A model generated the notes under the pieces. The model was given only the letters and a program-made list of their open reading frames with translations. It made no database searches and was not told the origin of the DNA. A program made the position numbers and the translations under genes. DNA of 64,000 nt from RHLJ01 sp965601955 (GTDB lineage Bacteria; Bacteroidota; Rhodothermia; Balneolales; Balneolaceae), in NCBI GenBank assembly GCA_965601955.1, contig OZ271855.1, positions 2,542,001 to 2,606,000 on the forward strand. Direction: 5' to 3'. The first letter of the stretch is position 1. Each line of letters starts with the position of its first letter. This document shows, piece after piece, positions 42,018 through 50,135 of the stretch.

Positions 42018-42052
42018 AAGAGTTTTCCTCCTGTAAGCATTACTAACTTTCT

Positions 42053-42196
42053 TGTCATCCCGCACTCCGATGCGGGATCTGTAGGGAAAACCAAGCGTTG
42101 ATTTAGAAATGACTTAATCAACGAATCATACTTCACAGATCCCGGATCAAGCCCGCCTTCCAAAGTACTTTGTACGGCGGACAGGTCCGGGATGAC
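42053..42196. repeat. Dispersed intergenic repeat, family B
   Basis: It starts TTGTCATCCCGCACTCCGATG and ends GGACAGGTCCGGGATGACAG, so the ends are inverted repeats. The inner segment ATCAACGAATCATAC...CAGATCCCGGATCAAGCC is shared with 20484-20569. A diverged copy is at 63563-63696. It lies between convergent gene ends. Confidence 0.75.
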
Positions 42197-42237
42197 AGAG
42201 TGAGGAGTGCGGAATGACCTGATATACTAAAGGATTC

Positions 42238-43548
42238 TTAAGAGCTAGTCCTCAAAAACCGAACGGAGATCAAGCCTATGCCCCCCATTAATATTGCTGG
42301 TACCCAAAACAGCAGCCCTCCCATCAGGCCATAGGCGAATCCACCTGAAAGCATACCAATAATACTAGCCAGACTCCCCATGCTGCTTGCATAACCCTGA
42401 ATAACCCCCTGGTACTCCCCTCCTGCTTTTTGAGACAACACAGAAAGGAACGAGGGCCACATAATCCCATTGCCTACCGCAAAGCAGGTTACTGCCAGGT
42501 AAACCAATACCATATCCTGTTTGGTGAATAGATAAAAGCCTATAGCAAGAATCAGGCTACCCATCACGATAAGTATTCCTTCGGATAGCTTATCAGAAAT
42601 CCAGGATAGAACGGGTCCTTGTACCAGAACCATGATGGCTCCCATCACCGAAAAGAAAATCCCTAGTTGAAATAAATCCCAGCCTAATGTCCGTACCGCA
42701 TGCACAGGAAAGGCTACATAAAAGAAATTGAAGGAAAGAAAAATGAGGAAATAGAGTACCAGGATGAATCCAATCCATTCCATCCGGGCAATTTCAAAGA
42801 ATCCGGCTTTTTTGGAGTTGGTATCATCGTAGCAGTTCTTTACTTCGGCACCCAGCACCTTCTTAAATTCTCCGGTTTGTACCTGGTCTTTTCTTGCACA
42901 AGGATTGGATTCCTTCAGTAAAAACTTAATCACAGCTATAGCTACAAGTGAAATAAGCATGGTTACCAATACGGGGAGTTTCTCTTCCAGAACCGTAGAT
43001 CCTAAAACACCCGCCAATGCTGGCCCAATAATAAAGCCCAGGTTTGCAGAAGCAGCCATCTTTCCAAAATTACCTTTTCGGGTTTCATCGGTACTTATAT
43101 CTGATAAATAGGCATTAGCAACGGAAATATTCCCTCCCGTGATTCCGTCTAAAGCACGCGCTACAAATAAAAGGATTAAGGGAATAGATAATAAGAAGAC
43201 TCCTATCGTCGAAGATTCAATTTCAAAAAGAACAGTGTTCGGAATTACCAGGGCTACCAGGAATAGAATCCATGCTATAAAAGTCCCGGCCTGGCTTAAA
43301 ATTAAAATCCTTTTCCTGCCCTGAGTGTCCGACCACTTACCAAGTATTGGAGCACCGATAAATTGAAAGAAAGAATAAGTAGCACCCAGAATTCCGTATA
43401 TAACTTCATTCCCACCAAAATTAAGAACCAGCACAATCAGGAAAGGTAGCACCAGGCTATACCCCAATGCTCCGATAAAATTCACCAGTAAAATGGGGAA
43501 AATGGAAGAAGAAGTGGTTGGACTAATGCTCGTCGTAGTAGTACTCAT
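42238..43548 (-). CDS. MFS transporter, tetracycline-resistance-like group
   Basis: A 436-residue, 12-helix carrier starting at ATG 43548; the longer frame to 43713 would run through the divergent gene at 43621. The motif between helices 2 and 3 is APILGKWSDTQGRKRIL (MFS motif A). The region around helix 5 reads ALDGITGGNISVANAYLSDI, close to TetA-type drug/H+ antiporters and their relatives. Substrate cannot be assigned; many Bacteroidota homologues are unstudied. Four to six helices on each side of a charged loop (about 215-250) fit the normal layout. Confidence 0.87.
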   Translation of the reverse strand: MSTTTTSISPTTSSSIFPILLVNFIGALGYSLVLPFLIVLVLNFGGNEVIYGILGATYSFFQFIGAPILGKWSDTQGRKRILILSQAGTFIAWILFLVALVIPNTVLFEIESSTIGVFLLSIPLILLFVARALDGITGGNISVANAYLSDISTDETRKGNFGKMAASANLGFIIGPALAGVLGSTVLEEKLPVLVTMLISLVAIAVIKFLLKESNPCARKDQVQTGEFKKVLGAEVKNCYDDTNSKKAGFFEIARMEWIGFILVLYFLIFLSFNFFYVAFPVHAVRTLGWDLFQLGIFFSVMGAIMVLVQGPVLSWISDKLSEGILIVMGSLILAIGFYLFTKQDMVLVYLAVTCFAVGNGIMWPSFLSVLSQKAGGEYQGVIQGYASSMGSLASIIGMLSGGFAYGLMGGLLFWVPAILMGGIGLISVRFLRTSS

Positions 43549-43620
43549 CGGGTGGAATATAGTAAAGATGAAAAGTTGTTCAATATGAACTATGTGATAA
43601 CTGCTAACTGTTAGGATACC

Positions 43621-43908
43621 ATGAGAAATAATAGCTATTCGCCAGAAGAGACGGACCGGATTATTGAAATGGCCTGGGAAGACCGAACTCCTTTTGAAGC
43701 GATAGAGGGTCAATTTGGTCTATCAGAACAGGAAGTAATCAAATTAATGAGAAACAACCTCCAGCGTAAAAGCTGGGAGCGTTGGAGAAAACGAGTGTCC
43801 GGAAGAAAGACAAAGCACCAAAAGCTAAGGAGTAGAGAAGTCAATCGATTCGTTTCCCAGGCGCAGAACCCAATCACCAATAACAGAATAGCCAAGAAAA
43901 GGTATTAG
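43621..43908 (+). CDS. TIGR03643/DUF2805 family protein
   Basis: A 95-residue basic protein. The N-terminal half, MAWEDRTPFEAIEGQFGLSEQEV then IKLMRNNLQRKSWERWRKRVSGR (given as two stretches), is a helix-turn-helix-like unit typical of this small conserved family. The tail is rich in Lys, Arg and Asn and may bind nucleic acid. An AGGATACC site precedes the ATG. It is divergent from the MFS gene, whose start I therefore place at 43548. The role of the family is unknown. Confidence 0.8.
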   Translation: MRNNSYSPEETDRIIEMAWEDRTPFEAIEGQFGLSEQEVIKLMRNNLQRKSWERWRKRVSGRKTKHQKLRSREVNRFVSQAQNPITNNRIAKKRY

Positions 43909-43934
43909 CTTTTTTAACTGGAGGTTCGAGAATC

Positions 43935-44963
43935 TTATTTAACCAGAGTCATCTGTCGGGTGTAAGTCACTCCGGAGGCTGTTAATCGATAATAGTACAC
44001 CCCACTGCTGAGCGAGCTTGCATCAAACTGAAAACGATGTGTTCCTGCTTCTAATACCTGATCGTTCAAAACAGCAACGCTCCTTCCATCCACGCTAAAG
44101 ACCTCAAGCTTTGCCAATCCTGGTTTTTCTAAAGAAACCCGAATTTCTGTAGACGGGTTAAATGGATTGGGATAATTCTGGAAAAGCTGAACTCCTGTCG
44201 GCACCTCCTCTATCTCATTTGAAACTGAAATTTGGCTGGTGACTTCTATTCCGTCCGCTGTTCCAACAAAAGGGAGCCCATTAAACTCGAAGATATAGGT
44301 GATTAACCCTACATACACCGAATCTCCATATTCCGGAGCCGTACCAGGTAAATCGCCCGTTCCATTGTATAGTGTCCAATCATCTTCCTCCTGTTCAGGA
44401 AGCTGCCAATATACCGTCAGGGTTCTGTCCTCATTTCCTACTATTCGAATATCAGCTCTTCCATCAGGTACTATTCCTTCCCCTGCATCATCCACACTGG
44501 ATGATCCATTCAGCGTATTCTTGCCCTCAATGGTAAACTCAGTAGGCCCCCGGTGCCCTACTACCACATGGGATGAATTAATAGATTCAAAATCCTGTAC
44601 ATGTACTTGGACCCCAGAAAAGATATAAGGATCACCAGTAGATTCCGGAGCCAACTGTGAATCCTCTATCGTTCCTATACCGATATTCCGGGCTATAAAT
44701 TCAAAAGGAAAGGTTAACAGCTTTGCATCCAGCCTGCCCTGGAACTCATTAAAATGGAGCGTTCTGTTATTATCATTATTGGTCACAGCTGCACGATATC
44801 GGCCATCCACCTTAACCACATCAGGAAGAGCATCTTCATTATTGGTTACAAAACCAGTTAATTCTCCATCCTCTTCAAAATCATCAGAAAAATCCTGAGC
44901 ATGTACAATTCCAGAGAAAAAGTACACCATGAAAAGTGTTACTAGAAAAGACGAGTACTTCAT
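43935..44963 (-). CDS. Secreted T9SS cargo protein with lectin-like domain
   Basis: A 342-residue protein from ATG 44963, where a signal peptide begins (YSSFLVTLFMVYFFSGIVHAQ is its core; start Met-Lys). An in-frame upstream start at 45119 would overlap the divergent gene at 45105. Residues 25-255 look like a concanavalin-type beta sandwich (VKVDGRYRAAVTNNDNNRTL, IVGNEDRTLTVYWQLPEQ). The last 80 residues are a type A T9SS sorting domain (LFQNYPNPFNPSTEIRVSL ... GVYYYRLTASG). It should be surface-bound or released. The ligand is unknown. Confidence 0.85.
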   Translation of the reverse strand: MKYSSFLVTLFMVYFFSGIVHAQDFSDDFEEDGELTGFVTNNEDALPDVVKVDGRYRAAVTNNDNNRTLHFNEFQGRLDAKLLTFPFEFIARNIGIGTIEDSQLAPESTGDPYIFSGVQVHVQDFESINSSHVVVGHRGPTEFTIEGKNTLNGSSSVDDAGEGIVPDGRADIRIVGNEDRTLTVYWQLPEQEEDDWTLYNGTGDLPGTAPEYGDSVYVGLITYIFEFNGLPFVGTADGIEVTSQISVSNEIEEVPTGVQLFQNYPNPFNPSTEIRVSLEKPGLAKLEVFSVDGRSVAVLNDQVLEAGTHRFQFDASSLSSGVYYYRLTASGVTYTRQMTLVK

Positions 44964-45104
44964 AAGAGCTCGCAAGGTTAGGCTGGTGTAAAGTAAATAA
45001 AAATTAAGCTTAGAATCTAGACATTCAACCATTAGACTTTCGCTGATCCCCTTGAAATTCAGGTAAATAGCTTTTACACTCCGAGAAACTAAGTACGGAG
45101 AGTT

Positions 45105-45776
45105 ATGGGGAATACACAATCACAAGTTATTAATGTATATACGCTTCGGAAACTAGTCGGAGCACTCGCCTTTTTGTTACCAGTGGTAGTTTCAGTAGGA
45201 GCTATATTATTGGATTGGGAGCTATACCTGCAAGACTCCATCAGCGATTACTACTATACCATCATGCGCAATTATTTTGTAGGCACCTTATGCGCAGTAG
45301 CTGTAGTCCTCTTCTCCTACAAAGGCTATGATAAAAACGATGATCGTTATGGAGACATAGCTGCGCTCTTATGTTTAATGGTAGCCTTCTTCCCTACTCC
45401 ACCGGTTGAGCCCATCCAGTATGCATTCCTTAGCTCGGATGTGGTTGGAGTAATTCATCTGGTATCAGCAGCGGTCTTATTTTGGATTCTTTCTCATTTC
45501 TCTTTGAATCTGTTTACCAAAACCGGTGACCCGGCTACCATGAGTGATCAGAAAAAGAGAAGGAATAAAGTCTATATCTGGTGCGGTAGGATCATGCGCT
45601 ACTGTTTGGGAATCCTATTGGTCTATTTTGTGATCGTTAAGTTCGATCTCTTTGGCTGGAAAGAATGTATTGAAGGCCTCAAACTCGTATACATCTTCGA
45701 ATTCATCATGCTTTGGGCCTTTGGCTTCTCCTGGCTGGTGAAAGGCGAGATTATTTGGGGGGATGAAAAAGATTAA
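45105..45776 (+). CDS. Integral membrane protein, DUF998-like
   Basis: A 223-residue protein with six hydrophobic helices. SISDYYYTIMRNYFVGTLCAV followed by VLFSYKGYD and LMVAFFPTPP is the pattern of DUF998-like proteins, which have a run of Asp/Tyr before helix 2 and a polar loop after helix 3. The C-terminal helices (YCLGILLVYFVIV; YIFEFIMLWAFGFSWL) are simple. The next gene, an EEP-fold enzyme, follows by 22 bp, so the two may act together at the membrane. Function is unknown. Confidence 0.7.
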   Translation: MGNTQSQVINVYTLRKLVGALAFLLPVVVSVGAILLDWELYLQDSISDYYYTIMRNYFVGTLCAVAVVLFSYKGYDKNDDRYGDIAALLCLMVAFFPTPPVEPIQYAFLSSDVVGVIHLVSAAVLFWILSHFSLNLFTKTGDPATMSDQKKRRNKVYIWCGRIMRYCLGILLVYFVIVKFDLFGWKECIEGLKLVYIFEFIMLWAFGFSWLVKGEIIWGDEKD

Positions 45777-45798
45777 ATTATAAAATAAGGTATTAGAT

Positions 45799-46998
45799 AT
45801 GGCTACTAAGGGCTTTAAGAAAGAGGAATGGGAAAAAATAAATGCTTTACTGGATAGCGAGCCGAATAAATTTGGACTCCCTGAAAGAAAGTATGGAACC
45901 ATTGTACTTGGTTCATTTAACATCAGAAAATTAGGGTCTTCCAGAAATAGAAGTAAAGAGACATGGGAGTTTCTGAGCCGAATTTGTCGACAATTTGATT
46001 TAATTGCTATCCAGGAAATTATGGACGATCTAAGTGGCTTAAATCGAATCATGGAACTATTAGGACCAGAGTTTGGGATGGTTGTATCCGATAAAAGCGG
46101 GGTATTTCCGGGAGCATCCGGGCTAGGAGAGCGACTTGGCTTCATATTTCGCTGGTCGGTAGTAGAGCGTGGCGAAGTAATCTCCGATATCACTTATGAT
46201 CGTTCTAAAGTGATAGAGATATTGGCAGAGAACTATGACGCCATCAGCAAGGTAATGAAGCCATACTCTGAGAAGTTTATCGAATACAAAAAAGGAGAAA
46301 GATCCAAGCCTCGAAACATAAAGCTCCCTGCATTTCTCTCCTTCATTCGTCAACCTTACTGTGTAAGCTTTAAACTGAAAGGTTTTCCAGGAACTAAGCC
46401 CTATGAGTTTATGGCTGTAAATGCGCATTTATTTTTTGGGGATTATATGTCGGATAGAAGACAAGAATTCCATGCACTTATGCAATGGATTATTGAAAGA
46501 GTAAAAGATAATGATAAAGCCTACTACCCTAATTTTATTCTTCTCGGTGATTTAAACCTGGATTATAACAACCCGAATAGAGATCGAAGCACTGTTGAAA
46601 AGTCTATGAAAAGCTATGACAAAGATGGTAATGAAGAGACTGATCCAAAAAAATTGATTAATGTGAACTTCCCCTTCCTGGATGTACACCCAAATCAAAC
46701 TGAAGTCTTTAAAACCAATGCTCGCCTAAACGAAACCTTTGACCATATCGGACTTTTCTTCAAAAACGAAGACAGTAATCTCCCCAAATACACAGAAAAT
46801 GCCTTGATGGGCAAAGGAGACGGAAATATGGATTATGGAGTTTTCAACTTTGTAGAGTTATTTAGAGAAGCCCTAAATGAAAATACACCTGTGGCTCAAA
46901 TGACTACAGCTCACAAAAAGAAATTCTTTTCTCGTTTTGAACATAAAGTAAGCGATCATATGCCACTCTGGTTGAGACTGCCTTTACCAAAGGAGTGA
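45799..46998 (+). CDS. Endonuclease/exonuclease/phosphatase (EEP) family protein
   Basis: A 399-residue metal-dependent phosphoesterase-fold protein. The motifs come in order: GSFNIRKLG (Asn), LIAIQEIMD (metal-binding Glu), NAHLFFGD, ILLGDLNLDYN (Asp/Asn pair) and SDHMPLWLRL (Asp-His). This fold includes DNases, phosphoinositide phosphatases and sphingomyelinases. An extra insertion of about 60 residues (about 155-215, rich in Lys and Glu) is present. There is no signal peptide. It lies 22 bp after a membrane protein gene, which might suggest a lipid substrate; this is inference. Confidence 0.85.
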   Translation: MATKGFKKEEWEKINALLDSEPNKFGLPERKYGTIVLGSFNIRKLGSSRNRSKETWEFLSRICRQFDLIAIQEIMDDLSGLNRIMELLGPEFGMVVSDKSGVFPGASGLGERLGFIFRWSVVERGEVISDITYDRSKVIEILAENYDAISKVMKPYSEKFIEYKKGERSKPRNIKLPAFLSFIRQPYCVSFKLKGFPGTKPYEFMAVNAHLFFGDYMSDRRQEFHALMQWIIERVKDNDKAYYPNFILLGDLNLDYNNPNRDRSTVEKSMKSYDKDGNEETDPKKLINVNFPFLDVHPNQTEVFKTNARLNETFDHIGLFFKNEDSNLPKYTENALMGKGDGNMDYGVFNFVELFREALNENTPVAQMTTAHKKKFFSRFEHKVSDHMPLWLRLPLPKE

Positions 46999-47040
46999 AA
47001 TCAGGATGTCAACTTTCCCATCATCCTTGGAAAGGAAGCT

Positions 47041-47216
47041 AGCTCAAGCATCCGCTTGGACTAATTATAAACGATGATCCTTCGGAAGTATCCTCAGGAT
47101 GACTTAAAATTGTCATTTCGAAGGATCCCGAAAACATTCGGGAGACTGAGAAATCTAGAAATTTCTTTCTACAATGATCTTTAGATTTCTCACCTCTTTC
47201 GGAGGATTCGAAATGA
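47041..47216. repeat. Composite intergenic repeats (families C, A and an inverted-end element)
   Basis: From left: a family C palindrome (47041-47060, AGCTCAAGCATCCGCTTGG); part of family A (47078-47103, ATCCTTCGG...CTCAGGATGACT); then an element with inverted ends, TCATTTCGAA (47113-47122) and TTCGAAATGA (47207-47216). The last encloses a second inverted pair, GAGAAATCTA and TAGATTTCTC. I see no gene here. Confidence 0.7.
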
Positions 47217-47224
47217 AAAATTGG

Positions 47225-48718
47225 TTAAGGCGTCAGTCTACCCATCATCCTTGGGAAAGGAATAGTTTCCCGAACATGTTGGAGACCGCAGATCCAGGCT
47301 ACGGTACGTTCGAGGCCGAGACCAAATCCTGCATGAGGTACAGTTCCATAGCGACGTAAATCCAGGTACCATTCAAACACTTCTTTGTCCAGCCCTTCCT
47401 CTTCAATGCGTTCGTGCATGAGTTCAAGGTCGTCTTCTCTCTGACTTCCGCCTATGATTTCACCATAGCCTTCAGGTGCCAGCACATCCACACCTAGAGC
47501 ATGTTTACCGTTTTCATCTCTTTTCATATAAAAGGCTTTAATTTCTGCTGGCCAGTGAGTTACCATAATTGGAATATTGTATTGCATCATCAATACAGTT
47601 TCGTCACTGCCTCCGAAATCATTGCCCCATTCAAAGCCTTTTGCTGATTCTTTCCACTGCGGGATATTGCGGTAATCTTCTTCAATTTGATCTAAGCGAG
47701 CGCTTATCTCAATCTGGCGAGCTTCGATCTGTTTCTTTCTCCACTTCTTGGCAGAACCATGCTCTTTCTTAATAGTTTCTCTCTCCTCTTTCAGATCCTT
47801 CTCTTCTTGCTTTCGGGAAGCCATCATATCATCCAGTCGTTGGGCAGTTGCGTCGCTGGTCAAAATCTCTACTGCTTCGGTATAGGTCATTCGAATGAAG
47901 GGCTTGTCTACCAAAGGCTGAAGCTTGGAAACATCCCTTCCAAGAATTTCTAACTCTGCTCCCTTCTTCTCCAGCACTGTTTTCACGATAAAACGGATCA
48001 TATCCTCAGCCAAATCCATGTTCATTGCCAGATCATAATAGGCCATTTCAGGCTCAATCATCCAGAACTCAGAAAGGTGTCGGCGAGTCTTGGACTTCTC
48101 TGCCCTGAACGTTGGACCAAAGGTGTAAATCAACCCATGTGCCATCGCCATAGCCTCTCCGTACAACTGCCCGGTTTGAGCTAAATAGGCAGGTTCTTCA
48201 AAGAATTCCGTTTCAAATAAGGTGGTGCTTCCCTCTGCAGCATTTCCTGTAAAGATTGGGGAATCCATCTGCATAAAACCCTTTCCCTGGAAAAAGGTAT
48301 GGATCGCAAAAATGATTTCATTACGAACCCTCATTGCCGCCCATTGACGTTGACTACGTAACCACAAATGGCGGTTATTCATCAAAAATTCAACGCCATG
48401 ATCCTTGGGAGTAATCGGATAATCTTCTGCAATTTGTATGACCGCTACATCTGAAACATGAATTTCATGTCCACCAACACTACGTTCATCTGCTTTTACA
48501 GTCCCAACTATTTCCAGGGAGCTTTCCTGCTTTAATGAGGTGGCTGCTTCCCATGCGGCTTCTGTAACGTCGTCTTTGGCTACCACACATTGAGCAAGTC
48601 CGGTTCCATCTCTCATTTCGATAAATACCAGGCTTCCGCTGCTTCGGTAATTGTATACCCATCCTTTTAGGGTTACTTCGGTATCTACGTGGTTTGCAAG
48701 TTGGTTGATGTAAGTCAT
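47225..48718 (-). CDS. asnS: Asparaginyl-tRNA synthetase
   Basis: A 497-residue class II synthetase started at ATG 48718 (a TTG two codons upstream is possible). The OB-fold anticodon domain opens with VTLKGWVYNYRSSGSLVFIEMRDG (in part GWVYNYRSSGSLVFIEMRDG). Motif 2 is FRAEKSKTRRHLSEFWMIEPE-like, and motif 3 is GFGLGLERTVAWICG. It charges tRNA-Asn. Within the catalytic domain there is a charged insertion of about 70 residues (about 300-370, RKQEEKDLKEER ... RQIEISARLDQIEED) that looks like a coiled coil. It lies downstream of the M16 peptidase gene behind a hairpin. Confidence 0.96.
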   Translation of the reverse strand: MTYINQLANHVDTEVTLKGWVYNYRSSGSLVFIEMRDGTGLAQCVVAKDDVTEAAWEAATSLKQESSLEIVGTVKADERSVGGHEIHVSDVAVIQIAEDYPITPKDHGVEFLMNNRHLWLRSQRQWAAMRVRNEIIFAIHTFFQGKGFMQMDSPIFTGNAAEGSTTLFETEFFEEPAYLAQTGQLYGEAMAMAHGLIYTFGPTFRAEKSKTRRHLSEFWMIEPEMAYYDLAMNMDLAEDMIRFIVKTVLEKKGAELEILGRDVSKLQPLVDKPFIRMTYTEAVEILTSDATAQRLDDMMASRKQEEKDLKEERETIKKEHGSAKKWRKKQIEARQIEISARLDQIEEDYRNIPQWKESAKGFEWGNDFGGSDETVLMMQYNIPIMVTHWPAEIKAFYMKRDENGKHALGVDVLAPEGYGEIIGGSQREDDLELMHERIEEEGLDKEVFEWYLDLRRYGTVPHAGFGLGLERTVAWICGLQHVRETIPFPRMMGRLTP

Positions 48719-48742
48719 ATACAATTTTTGAATTAAGAATGT

Positions 48743-48775
48743 ATCAATTAAGAATTACACCAATTCTTAATTGAT
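48743..48775 (-). terminator. 14-bp perfect hairpin between the M16 peptidase and asnS genes
   Basis: ATCAATTAAGAATT (48743-48756) pairs with AATTCTTAATTGAT (48762-48775) around a 5-nt loop. It is AT-rich with no clear U-tract. It may be a weak terminator or a processing site between the two minus-strand genes. Confidence 0.55.
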
Positions 48776-48796
48776 CATTGATACATTGATAATTGA

Positions 48797-50050
48797 TTAA
48801 TTCTCTTCTGGTGAAAGAACCGCCTCCATAAAGTGTTGCTGGCTAAAAAAGCTATCAGAAAATCGCTGGATATCCTCAGCACTTACCTTTTCGATGTTCT
48901 CTTCCAATTCGTCTAAAGTCACAAAGCGATTGAAATAAAGCTCGCTCTTTGCCAATCGCATCATTCGGTTGCTGGTATTTTCCTGGGAAAGTAACAGTTT
49001 ACCTTTCAGCTGTGATTTTGCTTCTTCCAATTCTTTCGTGGGTATTTCCTCATTCCTGATCTTGTCCAGCTCATTCACTACCAATTCGTGTACATGGCTC
49101 ACATATTCCTTATCAGTGCCAACATATACACCCCAGATTCCTGAATCGGAATAGGATTGATTGAAGGTCTGGATAGAGTAGCAATACCCATATTTCTCAC
49201 GCACATTTTGATGTAAGCGTGAACTCATTCCACTACCTAAAACAGTATTAGCTAATAGAAGTTGGTACTTGTCTTCATGATCAAAATTCAGGCCTCTTCT
49301 TCCCAGGATATAATGAGTCTGTTCAATGGCTTTAGTAAGCTGAAGCTTTTCGGGACTGAATGCATCTATAGGCTGATCACCATTAACCACCTGGTCACTC
49401 TGATTTGCTCCAAAATAGCTGCTCACAAGCTCAACTACTTTATCATGGTCAACATGTCCGGCAACCGCAACTAACAGGTTAGATGGCTTATACCGGTCCG
49501 TCATATAATCATATAAATCCTGCCTTTTAAATGCCGAAACCGTGTTTTCGAATCCAAGGATCGGACGACCCAAAGCATGACCTTCAAATAGTTTGGAACT
49601 GAATTCCTCGAAAAGGTAGTCGTCCGGAGAATCCCGGTACATCTTCATTTCTTCGATCACCACCTTCTTCTCCTTCTCAATTTCTTCTTCCGGAAAAGAT
49701 GGGCTGAGCACCATATCAGATAACACATCTAATGCACGTTCTAATTGATCGTCCACACAACGAGCGTAATAGCAGGTGTATTCAGAAGAAGTGAAGGCAT
49801 TCAGATAGCCCCCAACCGACTCCATGCTTTGAGCTATATCAAAGGCTGATCTTGAATCGGTTCCTTTAAATAACATGTGTTCCAGGAAATGAGTAACCCC
49901 GGCCAGCTCGTCGCTTTCGTTGCGAGAACCTGTTTTTACCCAAATTCCTACCGAAATACTTTTAACACTCTCGATATTCTCGGTAACAACTCTTAGACCG
50001 TTTTGTAAGGTTGTTTTCTGTACCGAATCAATTTCTTTTAGATTTTCCAT
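48797..50050 (-). CDS. M16 family zinc protease (mitochondrial processing peptidase-like)
   Basis: A 417-residue pitrilysin-fold protease with the inverted zinc motif HFLEH (His54, Glu57, His58) and the distal Glu in VVIEEMKMYRDSPDDYL. The C-terminal half has YCYSIQTFNQSYSDSG. Single-subunit members of about 420 residues are often encoded next to pnp in many bacteria (ymxG/mpp type). It is cytoplasmic or periplasmic; I see no signal peptide. It follows pnp by 85 bp, with a terminator in the gap. Confidence 0.92.
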   Translation of the reverse strand: MENLKEIDSVQKTTLQNGLRVVTENIESVKSISVGIWVKTGSRNESDELAGVTHFLEHMLFKGTDSRSAFDIAQSMESVGGYLNAFTSSEYTCYYARCVDDQLERALDVLSDMVLSPSFPEEEIEKEKKVVIEEMKMYRDSPDDYLFEEFSSKLFEGHALGRPILGFENTVSAFKRQDLYDYMTDRYKPSNLLVAVAGHVDHDKVVELVSSYFGANQSDQVVNGDQPIDAFSPEKLQLTKAIEQTHYILGRRGLNFDHEDKYQLLLANTVLGSGMSSRLHQNVREKYGYCYSIQTFNQSYSDSGIWGVYVGTDKEYVSHVHELVVNELDKIRNEEIPTKELEEAKSQLKGKLLLSQENTSNRMMRLAKSELYFNRFVTLDELEENIEKVSAEDIQRFSDSFFSQQHFMEAVLSPEEN

Positions 50051-50081
50051 GATTGCTAAGATTCACTTTGGTTGGGAAAAT

Positions 50082-50118
50082 AAAAAAAAGGCGCTTTCCA
50101 TTACAGATCGCGCCTTTT
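50082..50118 (-). terminator. Rho-independent terminator after pnp
   Basis: On the minus strand AAAAGGCGC (50110-50118) pairs with GCGCCTTTT (50086-50094) and runs on into a T-tract to 50082. It lies 17 bp after the pnp stop. Confidence 0.88.
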
Positions 50119-50135
50119 AAAATGTTGTTTAACAC

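Noticed and set aside
43549..43713. N-terminal extension of the MFS transporter gene
   Set aside because: It would overlap the divergent TIGR03643-like gene, and the 55 extra residues are not transporter-like; ATG 43548 is a better start.
43909..43934. GGTTCGA-like tRNA T-loop sequence
   Set aside because: The gap is only 26 bp and no acceptor or anticodon stem can be drawn.
44964..45119. N-terminal extension of the T9SS cargo gene
   Set aside because: It would place the signal peptide internally and overlap the divergent gene at 45105.
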